A DNA stretch of 62,000 nt from Mesostigma viride (Eukaryota > Streptophyta > Mesostigmatophyceae > Mesostigmatales > Mesostigmataceae), in assembly GCA_009746045.1 (NCBI GenBank), contig RPFO01000041.1, positions 697,245-759,244 on the forward strand, read 5' to 3'. Both the position numbers and the translations under genes were made by a program. Positions 1 to 10,434 of the stretch are shown here, in pieces. Below the pieces are notes generated by a model that was not told the origin of the DNA, did not search any database, and saw only the letters and a list, made by a program, of their open reading frames with translations. Numbering within the stretch: the stretch's first letter is position 1; each line of letters opens with the position of its first letter.

Positions 1-886
1 AAGAAACTAGCGTCCCGGTGTGACCAAGTCACTCATATAGCTTTGCTAGGGACGCGTCCAAGTATTCAGCTGCACTGTCACAGCTGAACTGTCAATCAAT
101 TGATTACACAGACTCTGGCACGCCTTTGGCGCGCAGATCTATCAATTGTCCATACGGCTAGTCCTGTGGACCTATCCGTACACTAGTCAGCATCAATTGT
201 CTCATAGGTCCTGGCGCGCTACAGCACGCCTACCTATCAATTGACTATCAAGTCCTGTACAAGTCCTGTCAACGTCCTGCGGACTATCAAAGTGACACTT
301 GTACATCCTGTGTCCGTACGCGCCCACAGTGGCGCGCCGGGTACTGTCGGCACAGCCTAGGAAACGTCATAACTTTTACGTTCCTTAACCAAATGAGGCG
401 TTCAAGGTGCCGCTGGAAAGAGCGTAACAATCTCTATCCATCTAACGTAAATCCTTTACGTTAACTCCGGGGCCAGGTGGTCCTCACGCAGCGTAGGTAT
501 TACTGGGCCTTTCTGGGCCTTTTTCCTGATGGCGTGTGGGCCGATGTTTTCCTCACTGTAGATAGGCATGATAACGCGGACGACGTGGCCCACTACCATG
601 CGTATCTGGATGTTCTGCTTGCCTCGCGTGGTACCTACCAGACTGATGGCAACTAGATAGAGGGCCTTAGGCCCGACCTGAGGGTGTTGTCCCTCCGGTA
701 TATAGAGTCGCCCTCATATTCTGGCCAGTTGATTGGTCGTTCTTGGTCCTTGGTGCTGACTTTGTTCACTCTGTGTGTCCTGCCCAGTGCCGTCCCTCCC
801 GGCAAGGCCTCCGTGCCAGGCAGTTAGGGGATCCTCCCACCAGGCTTGGTGCTGGTTAACCCTACACCACTCGGGGTGGAACCGAG
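1..886. other. Non-coding stretch with repeated ATCAATTG
   Basis: I see no gene here. The first 250 bases carry the octamer ATCAATTG four times (near 95, 141, 192 and 236), mixed with repeated GTCCTG pieces and many CGCGC-type words. A TATA-like word (GGTATATAGAG, near 697) lies in the right part, but no credible ORF follows it. The only open frames are short and resemble no known protein. Confidence 0.4.
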
Positions 887-2236
887 TTAACCCATAGTCC
901 GCTGACCCATTTTTGGCACTTTTATACCCCTGAAAATGAAAAAAATCATAACTTACAGGCCACAACTCCAAATACCCCCAACCAAGATGCTAGGAGTATC
1001 TACACTTCAAGGGCTTTCAGAATATGCAATAATACCTTGGCTTTATCAAAGCATTTGGATGATAGCTCCAGTCAAAGCTGGCCAAAAGACGATCTTTTTT
1101 CCCCAAGGAAAAGTCTACCCCCCCCTAATTTCCCAGGGAGGGCAGGGAATCTCAATACCAACATTGGACAACTTAGTTGGATAGTCCAATGGGGGTTTCC
1201 TTGGGTCAGACCACCCGGATAACCCATTACCCCTATATAACGTGCTCATACATGTGTGTGGGTTACGCGCGTGAAAACAGCTATCTATGACATGCAGCAC
1301 AATAATGCATTATAACAAGCTATCAAAGGCTGCCAAAAGTGCTGGAATACAAACACGTTGCCTACCTGCACTGACGGAGTGGTATACTCCAGAGAAATGC
1401 CCAAAACTGGGCACTTTCAGGGCTAATACCACTCTTTACAACAGGCATGGAACTTGCTAAAATATGCATGGATAAAATCGTCATTCATAATGCATGGGAT
1501 ACGTATTCCGCTGCAAACAACACGCAAATACGTTGTCGTACCTGGCTCGTTCATGCCCTACCCGGATTCCGCTGGCCGGGACCCTCATATCTCACACATA
1601 CTGATGCTCCACAGGCAAAGGCCACCATAGCCGCATACTTCATGATCCACCATGGCTACCAGGTCGATGTTCCGTGCAAAGATGGCCACTAAACTAGTCC
1701 GCATTCTCAGCAAACGCTGCAGCTGACGTCCCTTACCCAAACTGGATGCCCGGGCTGGCGCAGATTGCCCGGCCATAGGGAGAAAATCGACCTATGACAA
1801 GCTATGACTCATCTGGAACTGACGACCAGGAAAGTCATATTTTCCTACCTGTATTTTCATAACCCTATAAATCTGGCGGTGCCTGACCTACGAAAATCAT
1901 GCATCGTCATTCTGAGCAACATTCTGAACCGTTTCAAGCCGTGAGACGCAAAAATTTCGTGACAGCGGCACGTTGTCAGCCATATCTCATTACGCGCGCG
2001 CGCGAGCGAAATTTTCCCGCCAAAGTCACGTGATACATTCTCAATGCACGTTGTAATTACCAGGCTATGGCGAATATTACCCCCAAACCTATGCATCACC
2101 TTCGTCCCTAAGTGTTCCCGGACCCACCGGACCACTGACATCCGTCACAGGTGGCGCGGCGCTCACGGCGCGGCGCGAAATTCGACCGTTAGTCAAACTA
2201 CCCGACAGGTCGGGTAGTTTACGGACTATGGGTTAA
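887..2236. mobile_element. Candidate TTAA-flanked, piggyBac-like non-autonomous element
   Basis: A perfect 17-bp inverted repeat (AGTTAACCCATAGTCCG) occurs at 885-901 and, inverted, at 2222-2238. Read as TTAA target duplications (887-890 and 2233-2236), the element is 891-2232 (1342 bp) with ends CCCATAGTCCG...CGGACTATGGG. CCC...GGG ends at a duplicated TTAA are the hallmark of the piggyBac superfamily. No transposase ORF is present, so it would be a MITE-like passenger. A 12-bp-arm hairpin sits just inside the right end. The alternative is a chance or unrelated inverted repeat; only one copy is in the window. Confidence 0.45.
2195..2220. repeat. Perfect 12-bp-arm hairpin
   Basis: AAACTACCCGAC and its exact reverse complement are separated by only AG, giving a very stable hairpin. 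It lies 12 bases inside the right end of the candidate TTAA element, where subterminal hairpins are common. It is not a bacterial terminator: no T-run follows it and the context is eukaryotic. Confidence 0.6.
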
Positions 2237-2238
2237 CT

Positions 2239-5212
2239 TGTTGGTGCTTTGTATCTTGGATGGCCTGTTGATTGTGTTGGAGTTGTGCTGGGTGCGTTAG
2301 GCTATTCCTACCCCTTGGTTTCCTCCCTGTGCGTAGGGAGAGGGCTCCCTACCTTTGTGGGGGGGAGGTGTTACGTCGCGTAACAGTCCGTTGTAGTTAC
2401 GGACGTAAATTAGGTCCTTTGCCTCGGTCGTCCCTAGGTTTACGTGTAGTTTGTACTGGTGGACACTGTTGTCCTCATAACAGTACCGTGGTGCATTGGA
2501 TGCTTTTGGCGTCGCGCCGCGTACTTTATTAGTGGTCCTTATCCTTCGGGTAGAATGTAGTGGACCAGCGTGCATCTGTGCATTTGTAGGCGAGGGCCAG
2601 GTCGGCCCGAGCATGCTGGACCGTTGGTGATCATTTATGCACGTTCTACCCCTCGTGTTGGCACTCGGCGTGTGTTGAATGAATGAACACATATTAGCTT
2701 GGGTCATGGCAGCGTAGTTGTGTTTCCTTCCTCTATTCCTGGAGTAAACGGGTTTGTGTAAATGGCTTATGGCGTATTGTAGTAGCACATACGTAAATGC
2801 ATTGAGATCTGGATCGTCTCGTTCGTCTTTCGCTAGGGGTTTAACTAGAGGCGGTCTTACTAGTTTAGGTAGCATTAGACAGGTTAGAGGTAGAGGTGGC
2901 GGTAGAGGTTTGAGTCGTAACAATAAGACTCGCTATCGCTGTCAGAGGTGAATTTCACCCTGTGTGCCCAACTGCCTGTTTACATTTGTAGTGTATGGCC
3001 ATCATGTTGTAAATGGAGGTATTAGGGTTGCGTCCCTAACAATCGCACCCGCCTGCCGTCTTTCTGGCCGATCATTAAATAGGCTTGGTAGGGCCCGCCG
3101 TGAGCTTTCCGGCACAACTTATCGCACTGAATATAGTGCAGTATAGCAAAAGTTATGCAGTGCCGAAGTTGTAATTCCGGCACAATACTTTGCGTACCTT
3201 AGGTGCATGCCGACGGTACTATCCTCGGCCGAATATTCCGTGTTGGATATTTCGTATGACTGAATCCAGTTCTAGATGCATTGTATGCCGTGTTAGTTGC
3301 TTGACATCTGGCGTTCTCCTAATCGTCAATTGTATAATTGACAGCTGGCAACTTGTGCAGAATATTCTAGAACGTGCACCGCTGCCCCAATGTGCCTTGA
3401 TAAGGAAGTGACGCACCTACGTTGCACTTACCTTGCAGTCCGAGCCCAGTGTGGCTATGGATGCTATGGTCCCCACCCGGGAACCGCACCATGGCTTTGG
3501 CGGTGAAACGGTGGCAGTCCGTAACCTAAATATGCAATGAATAAACTGATTATCAATTGTCTCAATCAGTTTTGACGACCAAGGAATTATATGAAAATTT
3601 CTGACACTGTCCACCCTATTAGGGCGTTTCTGCCGCGCCTTGTTATTGCCGTCTTGTAAGACTTTCTCAATGAGGGTGTCATCATCCAAGTCATTGTTAC
3701 GCGGAGGGCGTCGCACCTCAGCGAGGATGGCGTCCATGACTATAACAGCGCTCGCTCTATGGCACGTGCAATCACATGCAGTGAGTGGTCACGCAACTAT
3801 GGCGTTACCATGATCTCAAAAGCAGATTGCGCACGGGGATAGTCCAGACCCCTTCCATAGTACACTCTCCTGCTAACCATGCAGGAATTCGGTTTCCTCC
3901 TGCCAACCATGCAGACAAGTGGCCAGTCTTCATCATATGTGATAGCGTCCTAACAAGGTTTGGCTCGCGACTTATCATTGCATGATCGTTGAACCAGCAC
4001 ACGGCTGCACTTCTGGTAAGTTGTACGCATTGAGACACAATGTGTCAGATTCATGCAACATACTCGATCTATCTCCTGCTTTTTCCTTTATCTTCTTCGT
4101 CAATACAATGTTCATACAGAATGTCGAACCCAGCTTAATTTTCCGATTTCAGGGGTACCCAAACATGCCAGAAAACTTGGTCTTGTGGCGCTTTGTACCC
4201 TCTGTAGTTTTAATGCTCGGTGTCTTGCTAAATGCCGACTAGAATGGTACAAAGTCTCCCCGACGTCATCGACCGCCTCGTCTTCATCTTGCATGAGCCT
4301 CGTCCACGTCCACCTCGCCTTGCATGGCCTTCGGCCTGCGCACAAGATGCATAGGCGACGCTGAAACAAGGAAATCAAGGCCATAGACGATCCAACTTCT
4401 AATTAGACGGTCGGCTGAAAAACATTTCTGGATGAAAATGACAGACAGTAAAACCGTGGCAGATTCCTAAAACATGGCAGATTATAAACCAATGTCGCGT
4501 TTCAGATTATAAACCAATGTCGTGACCACCATGGGCGTTCCTTGCATAGGCTTCCCTGCATGTCCACCACTATCCTTATGAATTCAACGGTTGACCCTGC
4601 CCTCAGCTTTCTTTCATGTCATCGCGCTCTTTTTTATCACGTCGGACAGATTCACCCGCTCGACAGAATGTGTGCTTATATATATTCAACCAGGACAGTG
4701 GGAAACTTTGCGAACTGAAGACGTGTTAGAATCCCTGAACGCCTCTGTGGCCCTGTCGCCATCGCCGCACTCCCGCACCTGCAAACCACCGCCAGTGGCT
4801 TTTTTTGTGGTGCCTGTGCTCGCGCCGGCTTGCCTTAGTCCAACATGATTACATGAAAGACGCGACGCGCATTCGCTGTCGCCTTTGGATCGACCAAAGG
4901 ACACGCACTTTGAACTAACCCTAGTCTTACGAAGCAGACTTGAAATAGTTACTCGTACAGCTAAACGTCCTAGGACCGTAACTCGAGCTACGGTTGCTGA
5001 AATGCCAGAGCTATCAGTCCAGCAGCGTTTCATGCACACACAGTCGAAAATTGGCGGGAATCCCAGAAAACGTGAAACTTTCAGCAAAATAGCAGAATTT
5101 CAACGACTCATTAATAATCAATTGCACGAATCACTTCCATCCGATGTTGTCAACGTGGGCTTCATGATGAAATCGTGGAGATGACGCACATGAAGTTCAC
5201 GGAACATCTTAG
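2239..5212. other. Stretch without a recognisable gene
   Basis: No ORF here matches a family I know. A small plus-strand Arg/Gly-rich frame ends at 2951 but has no convincing ATG context. A 99-residue frame at 4885-5184 is unremarkable. Local structure includes a GTCAATT/AATTGAC hairpin (about 3325-3342), a direct repeat of CCTGCYAACCATGCAG (about 3870 and 3900), and a 26-bp tandem duplication containing ATTATAAACCAATGTCG (about 4478-4525). Base composition is near neutral, unlike the GC-rich transposons to the right. Confidence 0.35.
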
Positions 5213-6262
5213 GAACGAGCACGTGCACCCACCCACCCTATGTGCACCCCTCCTTTGACAAGGAACAAGCACATGAACTCGCCTACACTACGTGCGTCCC
5301 TCCCTTGACAAGGAATAAGCACGTGCACATGCCTACCCCACATCCATGCCTCCCCTGACCAGTAACAAGCATGTGCACCCACCTTCCCTACGTGCATCCC
5401 TCCTCTGACATGGAACAAGCATGTGCACATGCCTACCCCACATGCGTCCCTCCTTTGACATCGAACAAGCACGTGCACCCGCCAACCCTACGTACATGCC
5501 TCTTGACAAGCAACAAGCATATGCACCCACCTACCCTAAGTGCCCCCCTCCTTCGACAAGGAACAAGCATGTGCACTCACCTACCGAACGTGAATCCCTC
5601 CCTTGGCAAGGACCAAGCACGTGCACCCACCTACCCGATGTTCGCCCCTCCCTTGATAAGGTACAAGCATGCCCACCCACCTACCCTACCTGCATCCCTC
5701 CCTTGACATGGAACAAGCATGTGCACATTCCTACTCCACATGCCCCCCTCCTTTTACAAGGAACAAGCATGTGCACTCATCTACCGTACGTGCATCCCTC
5801 CCTTGACAAGGAACAAGCAAGCCCACCCACCTACCCTACCTGCATCCCTCCCTTGACATGAAACAAGCACGTGCACATGCCTACCCCACATGCATGCCTC
5901 CCTTGACAAGGAACGAGCACGTGCACCCACCCACCCTATGTGCACCCCTCCTTTGACAAGGAACAAGCACATGAACTCACCTACACTACGTGCGTCCCTC
6001 CCTTGACAAGGAATAAGCACGTGCACATGCCTACCCCACATCCATGCCTCCCCTGACCAGGCCAAGCACGTGCACTCACCTACCCGACGTATGTGCCTCT
6101 TGACAAGGACCAAGCTCGTGCACCCACCTACCATACGTGAATCCCTCCCTTGACAAGGTACACGCGTGCCCACCCACCCACCATACATGGGCCCCTCCCT
6201 TGATAAGGTACAAGCATGACCACCCACCTACCCCGCGATCCTCCCTACTTTGACAAGGAACA
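5213..6262. repeat. 50-bp satellite array, about 21 units
   Basis: About 21 tandem units of 50 bp, each built around TTGACAAGGAACAAGCACGT followed by GCACCCACCTACCC and a CCTCCC end. Because 50 is not a multiple of 3, the open frames inside are meaningless. Many units contain the palindrome CACGTG (E-box/G-box core). A block at 5212-5360 recurs almost exactly at 5911-6060, an offset of about 700 bp or 14 units, which shows a higher-order duplication. Confidence 0.9.
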
Positions 6263-7339
6263 AGCACGTGGGCCTGCTAGCATGGCAGGAAGGAAGACAA
6301 TACAATAGCAATGATGGCATGGCCAAAGCAAAAGAGACAGAGAAGTCAATGGAGAGAGAGCTCCTAAGAACTCCTAGTAAAATTAGCAACCACGGAGGGC
6401 AAAAAACGTTCAACAACTTACGACGGGCATCGGCACATACAGAGAAGCCCAGGTGTGCCAGGTGTAATATAAGCGAGATTGAAGTATCACCTACCTCGTA
6501 GGAGATTTTTTGTATCTGGTAAACAATGAAAGCGAGTGGAAAGATGGACAACGTGAAAATAACATACAATCGACTGCAAAGCATGCAAAGAGGACAGAAT
6601 CAGTAATAAAGCGCGCTGCATTCAGGCAGCGCTGAGCATTGTCTACGCGACTCGCTGCGACTAAACGTGGCATGCATACGCGGGCGCTGACTGAAGACAT
6701 TGTGTACCTGGCTCAGCAAGGTGCGCTTGCAGCCGCTTTCTTAAATATGCCGCAGTCGCACAATGTAACGAATTGAAGTTTGCATGTAGTAACAAAGGCA
6801 AGAAAAGCGGTGTAGCTGGCTACCGACTACGCCATCGTAAGCTGTATTGGAGTTGGCGCTGCCGATGGCTGGAAACAGATGACCGAATCATGCTAAACTG
6901 GGGCTCCAAAAGGGCTTGTCATGCATCCTAGTGCGCCTTTTGCTTCTTTTTCTTCAAGCATCGTGAGCATGCGGGTTTCGGGGGGCGCTTATTCTTTCAC
7001 CACTATCTGACAGCCGGCTGGACTGCAATCGGCATAGCCAGCGCAAGGTGATGCTAGGGCAGGCAAACTTTACCAGCTCGTTCAAGGCTCGTTGATGAAA
7101 TTCATTAATTCAAACATCTAGGCGGCGCGTCTGCAACGGCTCATCGCAATTCGAATTCGCTAGCAGAACCCTCGTTACACGTGGCGCATGCAGAGATCTG
7201 CTTCGGGCGGCTTGGCGTATCTCACTGCGTCGTGACTCGAGTACATAGTCAGCCTAGTTAGTACTCTGGGGGCCTCGAGTTCGGCAGTCCCCTATTCGGT
7301 AATCCCGGATCATAGCGGAGTGCTGCTGTATCGGAGGCA
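6263..7339. other. Stretch without a recognisable gene
   Basis: Unique-looking sequence between the satellite and the candidate LTR element. Short open frames on both strands have no recognisable domains. I see no repeats or RNA genes. Confidence 0.35.
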
Positions 7340-8106
7340 CTATGAACTCAACACTATCCCTACATATTTAAGACCATCTTAGAGTAGATAGCTTTTGAGT
7401 AGTGTAACAACAAAATGTTACATCCAAAGTTTTCCTACTGTTGATCTTACTTTGAGTTATTTGGGGCAATAATTTAGAAAAGTTATGAGGCTTCGACGTA
7501 TGATTAGTATTGGGCCTGCTGAGACTTGTCGAATTATTGTTCTACCCTCATTGGTCGTGGCCTGATCCACGTGGGGTACTTTGAATGGCCTAGTTCAGCC
7601 AGCTATAGATTCTCTTTAAGACTCTCGTACCTGATGGATCTTGTTCCAGGTCACGGAGATTCTGTAGTGCTGGCCTTGTGTTGTTTTGTGGATTTAGAGG
7701 ACAGGATCTAACCTTGAGTGTTTCCTCGCATTTGATTGGTCCTTACGGATTAGGATTGAGCTGACTCTGCATGCACGATGACCTTTATCCTGTTTGTGGA
7801 GGTCGTATGGAGCAGCTTACGTGGGAACCAAACCTATGGTGTAATTCAAGGATTTCCTTGTTTCATCAAGCAATCAGCCCTTGCTCAAAGTCATGTATTA
7901 CTCTAACAGATAGTTGACTTGGAAACAACTTGTCTGTTGTGTCTAACAAGGGAAGGGACTCAATCCCTCAACTGTTGGAAATTCCATCTTCATTGCTGCT
8001 CTGGACGTGAAGTTATCTGTCAAGACTCTAACCCAGGTATAAAGATCTTTTCACACTAATGCTTATACTGAGGCTGTTGCAAACACAAGATTTTTAGTCG
8101 TTTCAT

Positions 8107-8117
8107 TGGTATCGGAG
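8107..8117 (+). promoter_or_regulatory. Candidate primer-binding site (tRNA-iMet type)
   Basis: TGGTATCGGAG two bases after a CA dinucleotide. It matches the first seven bases of the usual initiator-Met primer site and is close to the site of element G (TGGTATCGAGC at 15820-15810). Confidence 0.35.
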
Positions 8118-8477
8118 GTTTCTACCTAGGAGTTGGTGGTCTTGATAGTTTTAGTTCACGTGTAACAATGAAATTCATGCCCGACCCAGAGAGGATACGT
8201 ATTGCTGTGCGCTCGGACAGTTCCCAGAGTGTGACTCATCCTTATGTGACAGTCTTGCTCTGAGAACTGCCTGGAGCTCATAATAAGCCTAACGTTTCCC
8301 TATAGTACGCGGCATGCGCGAGTCCCATGGAGGGATGAGTAACCCGGAGAAACAACCACCGGAATCAAGCAAGAGCGTTGAAGATGCACTACATCTTTAG
8401 CAGATCGGCGACCTACCGGTGATGAAAGGGTTTTTGCATCTACTCCCAGACGTCAACTATTTGGAGATACCACTTTA

Positions 8478-8781
8478 ATGTCTGCTTCACGCAGATATTC
8501 GCTGTCCGTCGGCCCAAAGTTCTCCGTCTTGCCCCTCGGCGTGCAACCAGGCGAGCCTTCCCTGCGTGGCGCTGGTAGAGGCGGATCTCGGCCTCCTAGC
8601 GTTGGGGACACGCGTTCGCCAGCACCAGAATACGGTTCGGCTATTCGTTTTGGCTACAACACCGTGCCGGGGAGAGACGGCACACGCCTAGCGGCTGACG
8701 AGCTGACAGCGGAGAAAATTCGATTACAACATGAACGTGAGGAAGCTGCGAGAGCTAGAAGTTTGGCGGAAGCGCTGGAGA
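8478..8781 (+). CDS. Truncated gag-like ORF, interrupted by element A
   Basis: The frame opens at ATG 8478 (MSASRRYSLSVG...). It has a Gly/Arg/Pro-rich N-terminal half and a charged, probably helical end (ELTAEKIRLQHEREEAARAR). The frame runs a few codons past 8781, but those bases belong to the LTR of element A, so the natural C-terminus is missing. Its position about 370 bp after a possible primer site suggests the start of a retrotransposon Gag. No conserved domain is visible, and an unrelated host gene fragment is possible. Confidence 0.35.
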
Positions 8782-9427
8782 AGTTAACAACAAAGCCCAG
8801 AGCGTGAGCTCCTGGTCTTTCACGCACAGCGGGATGAGCCAAAGTTGCAGGCAGCAACCTTTTAACCCGTGCACCAAGCCACGACCACGGTGAACACTTC
8901 CACGTCCAATGTGGGCGCCCACGGTTCGTGCTTGCCAAGATAGCTGGTCATCCCCCATGACCAAGCTATATCCTTTGCGTTGTTCTCGTTCCCATCGGCG
9001 TGACGAGGCACGTGCAGGCGTGCAAGCAAATCCACAACGTCCACTGGCATCAGTGCAGAGCCAGGACGAACTGGATTTGCCTAGACTCTGCAACCTAGGA
9101 AGTACAGGACCTGTCACAAGCCTGCAAGGCCTAGTATCCTTGCAGACCTGTGCCAGCTCCAGTACCCCACCAGTCACAGGCTGCTGCTCCTCCTGGTCTA
9201 CGTGGACCACAGTCACGTGATAGTCAGGCTAAGCCTGTGCAGGCGCGGCCTGCCACGTGTCCTGTCCACTATACCAGAGGACTGCACCCTAGTCGGCCAC
9301 GGACGGCTAGGACTTCGGGACCTCATATCTTTCTCGTCCCTTGTCTGTTTCAGGCGGTCAGCACGGCGTTGGAAAGGTCTTTCCAAACTGCATCCACTTA
9401 GCATATTGGTTGCCCAAAATGCGAACT
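8782..9427 (-). repeat. 3' LTR of element A
   Basis: 646 bp, almost the same sequence as the LTRs of B (23338-23986 and 48290-48936). On the minus strand it starts AGTTCGCATTTTGGGC (AGTTAGC in B) and ends TTGTTAACT. It contains several CACGTG boxes and the AAAGACCAGGAGCTCAC motif near its end. Confidence 0.88.
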
Positions 9428-10434
9428 CCAACCCTTTCTTCTTTTGGAGCTGGACCAGCTTGAAACAAGCCTACCCTTGCTTGTGCCCACTCAGCCACAG
9501 ACCACTTGGTCCCTTGAGGTTGATCAGACCTGTTAGGGCCCAGGCGGTCCTGCCTCCTTTGGGTAACAACATATCTGCCCTTGGACCAGGCTAGGTGTAC
9601 TGACCAGTGAATCAGAGGTCACCCCAGGTTATCCCCTGACCCCTTGGTCAGCTCCCAACCTTTCCTTGTTGGGAACTTGGTGCCAGATTAAAGTCAAGGC
9701 ACATTACCTAGTCCAATGGCTGGGATGCCAAGAACGTATTATTGTGAGTTCCTGATATTTCACAGTTATCACAGCTAGGCGCCCGTTCTTATGGCGCCCG
9801 CCTTGGCCAAGCTTTCCCTTTTATGCTCAAAGAGACTTAGGTAGCACCCATGCAAATGCTGCCTTATTGGGGAGCCCATGTCATCACTGGGTGTTAAGCC
9901 CAGGATTCACTCATGCCAGGCTGTGGCTCTGCTGGGGAATTGAACCCCACCCCAACCTCCAGGTTTATAGGTGACCTGGAACTTTACACAAGAGAAACAT
10001 TACAACCATGAGAACAACATGAGAATGACATGATTATGTTTTATTCAAGCATTATATAACCCAGAATGTGGCTCCCTGGCAACCATGTTCCACATGGTCA
10101 CACAACCAGGTTCTTTATTAGCAACAGGTTGGAAACAAGCACTAGAAAACATATATACAGCAACCTGTAAGAACCAGCATTCGGGTTGCCCTTGCATGGC
10201 CTAACTGTTTGAGGCCAAAGGCGTCGACTTAAGTCCTGGCGACTCTTCTGAACCCCATGGGGAGGGCCAGGCATGATTCTCAGCTGGTAGGAGTGACATT
10301 CCACACCAACTCCTGTCCAGGAGGGTGTACCTAACCCTGAAGGACCGGCTGTCAACCAGTAAGCACCAGTCACCACTTGGTACTTTGGTCAAGCAGCCCA
10401 CTGGGGACACCCAAGCTGAAGCAAGGCCTGGTCT
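9428..10434 (-). other. 3' UTR of element A with conserved RNA motifs
   Basis: About 1 kb between the pol stop and the 3' LTR, collinear with the 3' UTRs of B and C. It keeps a T-arm-like hairpin (5-bp stem, loop TTCAATT), a second 5-bp/7-nt hairpin (CTGGG-CTTAACA-CCCAG), the word CAGGAACTCACAATAATACG (minus strand, ending at 9735) and AATAAA-type signals. The CAATAATACG part is the complement of the base run that follows the 5' LTR in element C. Confidence 0.75.

Larger units (their letters stand above)
7340..8781 (+). mobile_element. Possible LTR retrotransposon F, 5' part only
   Basis: Three features line up: a TATA-like word (TATTTAAG, near 7366) in a possible LTR, a CA dinucleotide at about 8104-8105, and TGGTATCGGAG at 8107-8117, which resembles the primer site for initiator tRNA-Met (TGGTATCAGAG in plants). 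A gag-like ORF starts at 8478. Element A then cuts the sequence at 8781. No second LTR is in the window and the left boundary is a guess, so this is only a candidate. Confidence 0.3.

Noticed and set aside
2297-2923. 208-codon minus-strand ORF
   Set aside because: Pro/Arg-rich and without any domain; overlaps equally plausible short frames on the plus strand and has no support.
2754-2951. Small Arg/Gly-rich protein on the plus strand
   Set aside because: Its start would be TTG, not usual for a eukaryotic nuclear gene; no other support.
5213-6262. CRISPR array or coding repeat
   Set aside because: No unique spacers between repeats; units are contiguous, 50 bp long and not a multiple of three.
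9150-9594. ORFs in the LTRs of A and B (also 23364-23744 and 48316-48696)
   Set aside because: They recur only because the LTR recurs; no codon pattern or domain.
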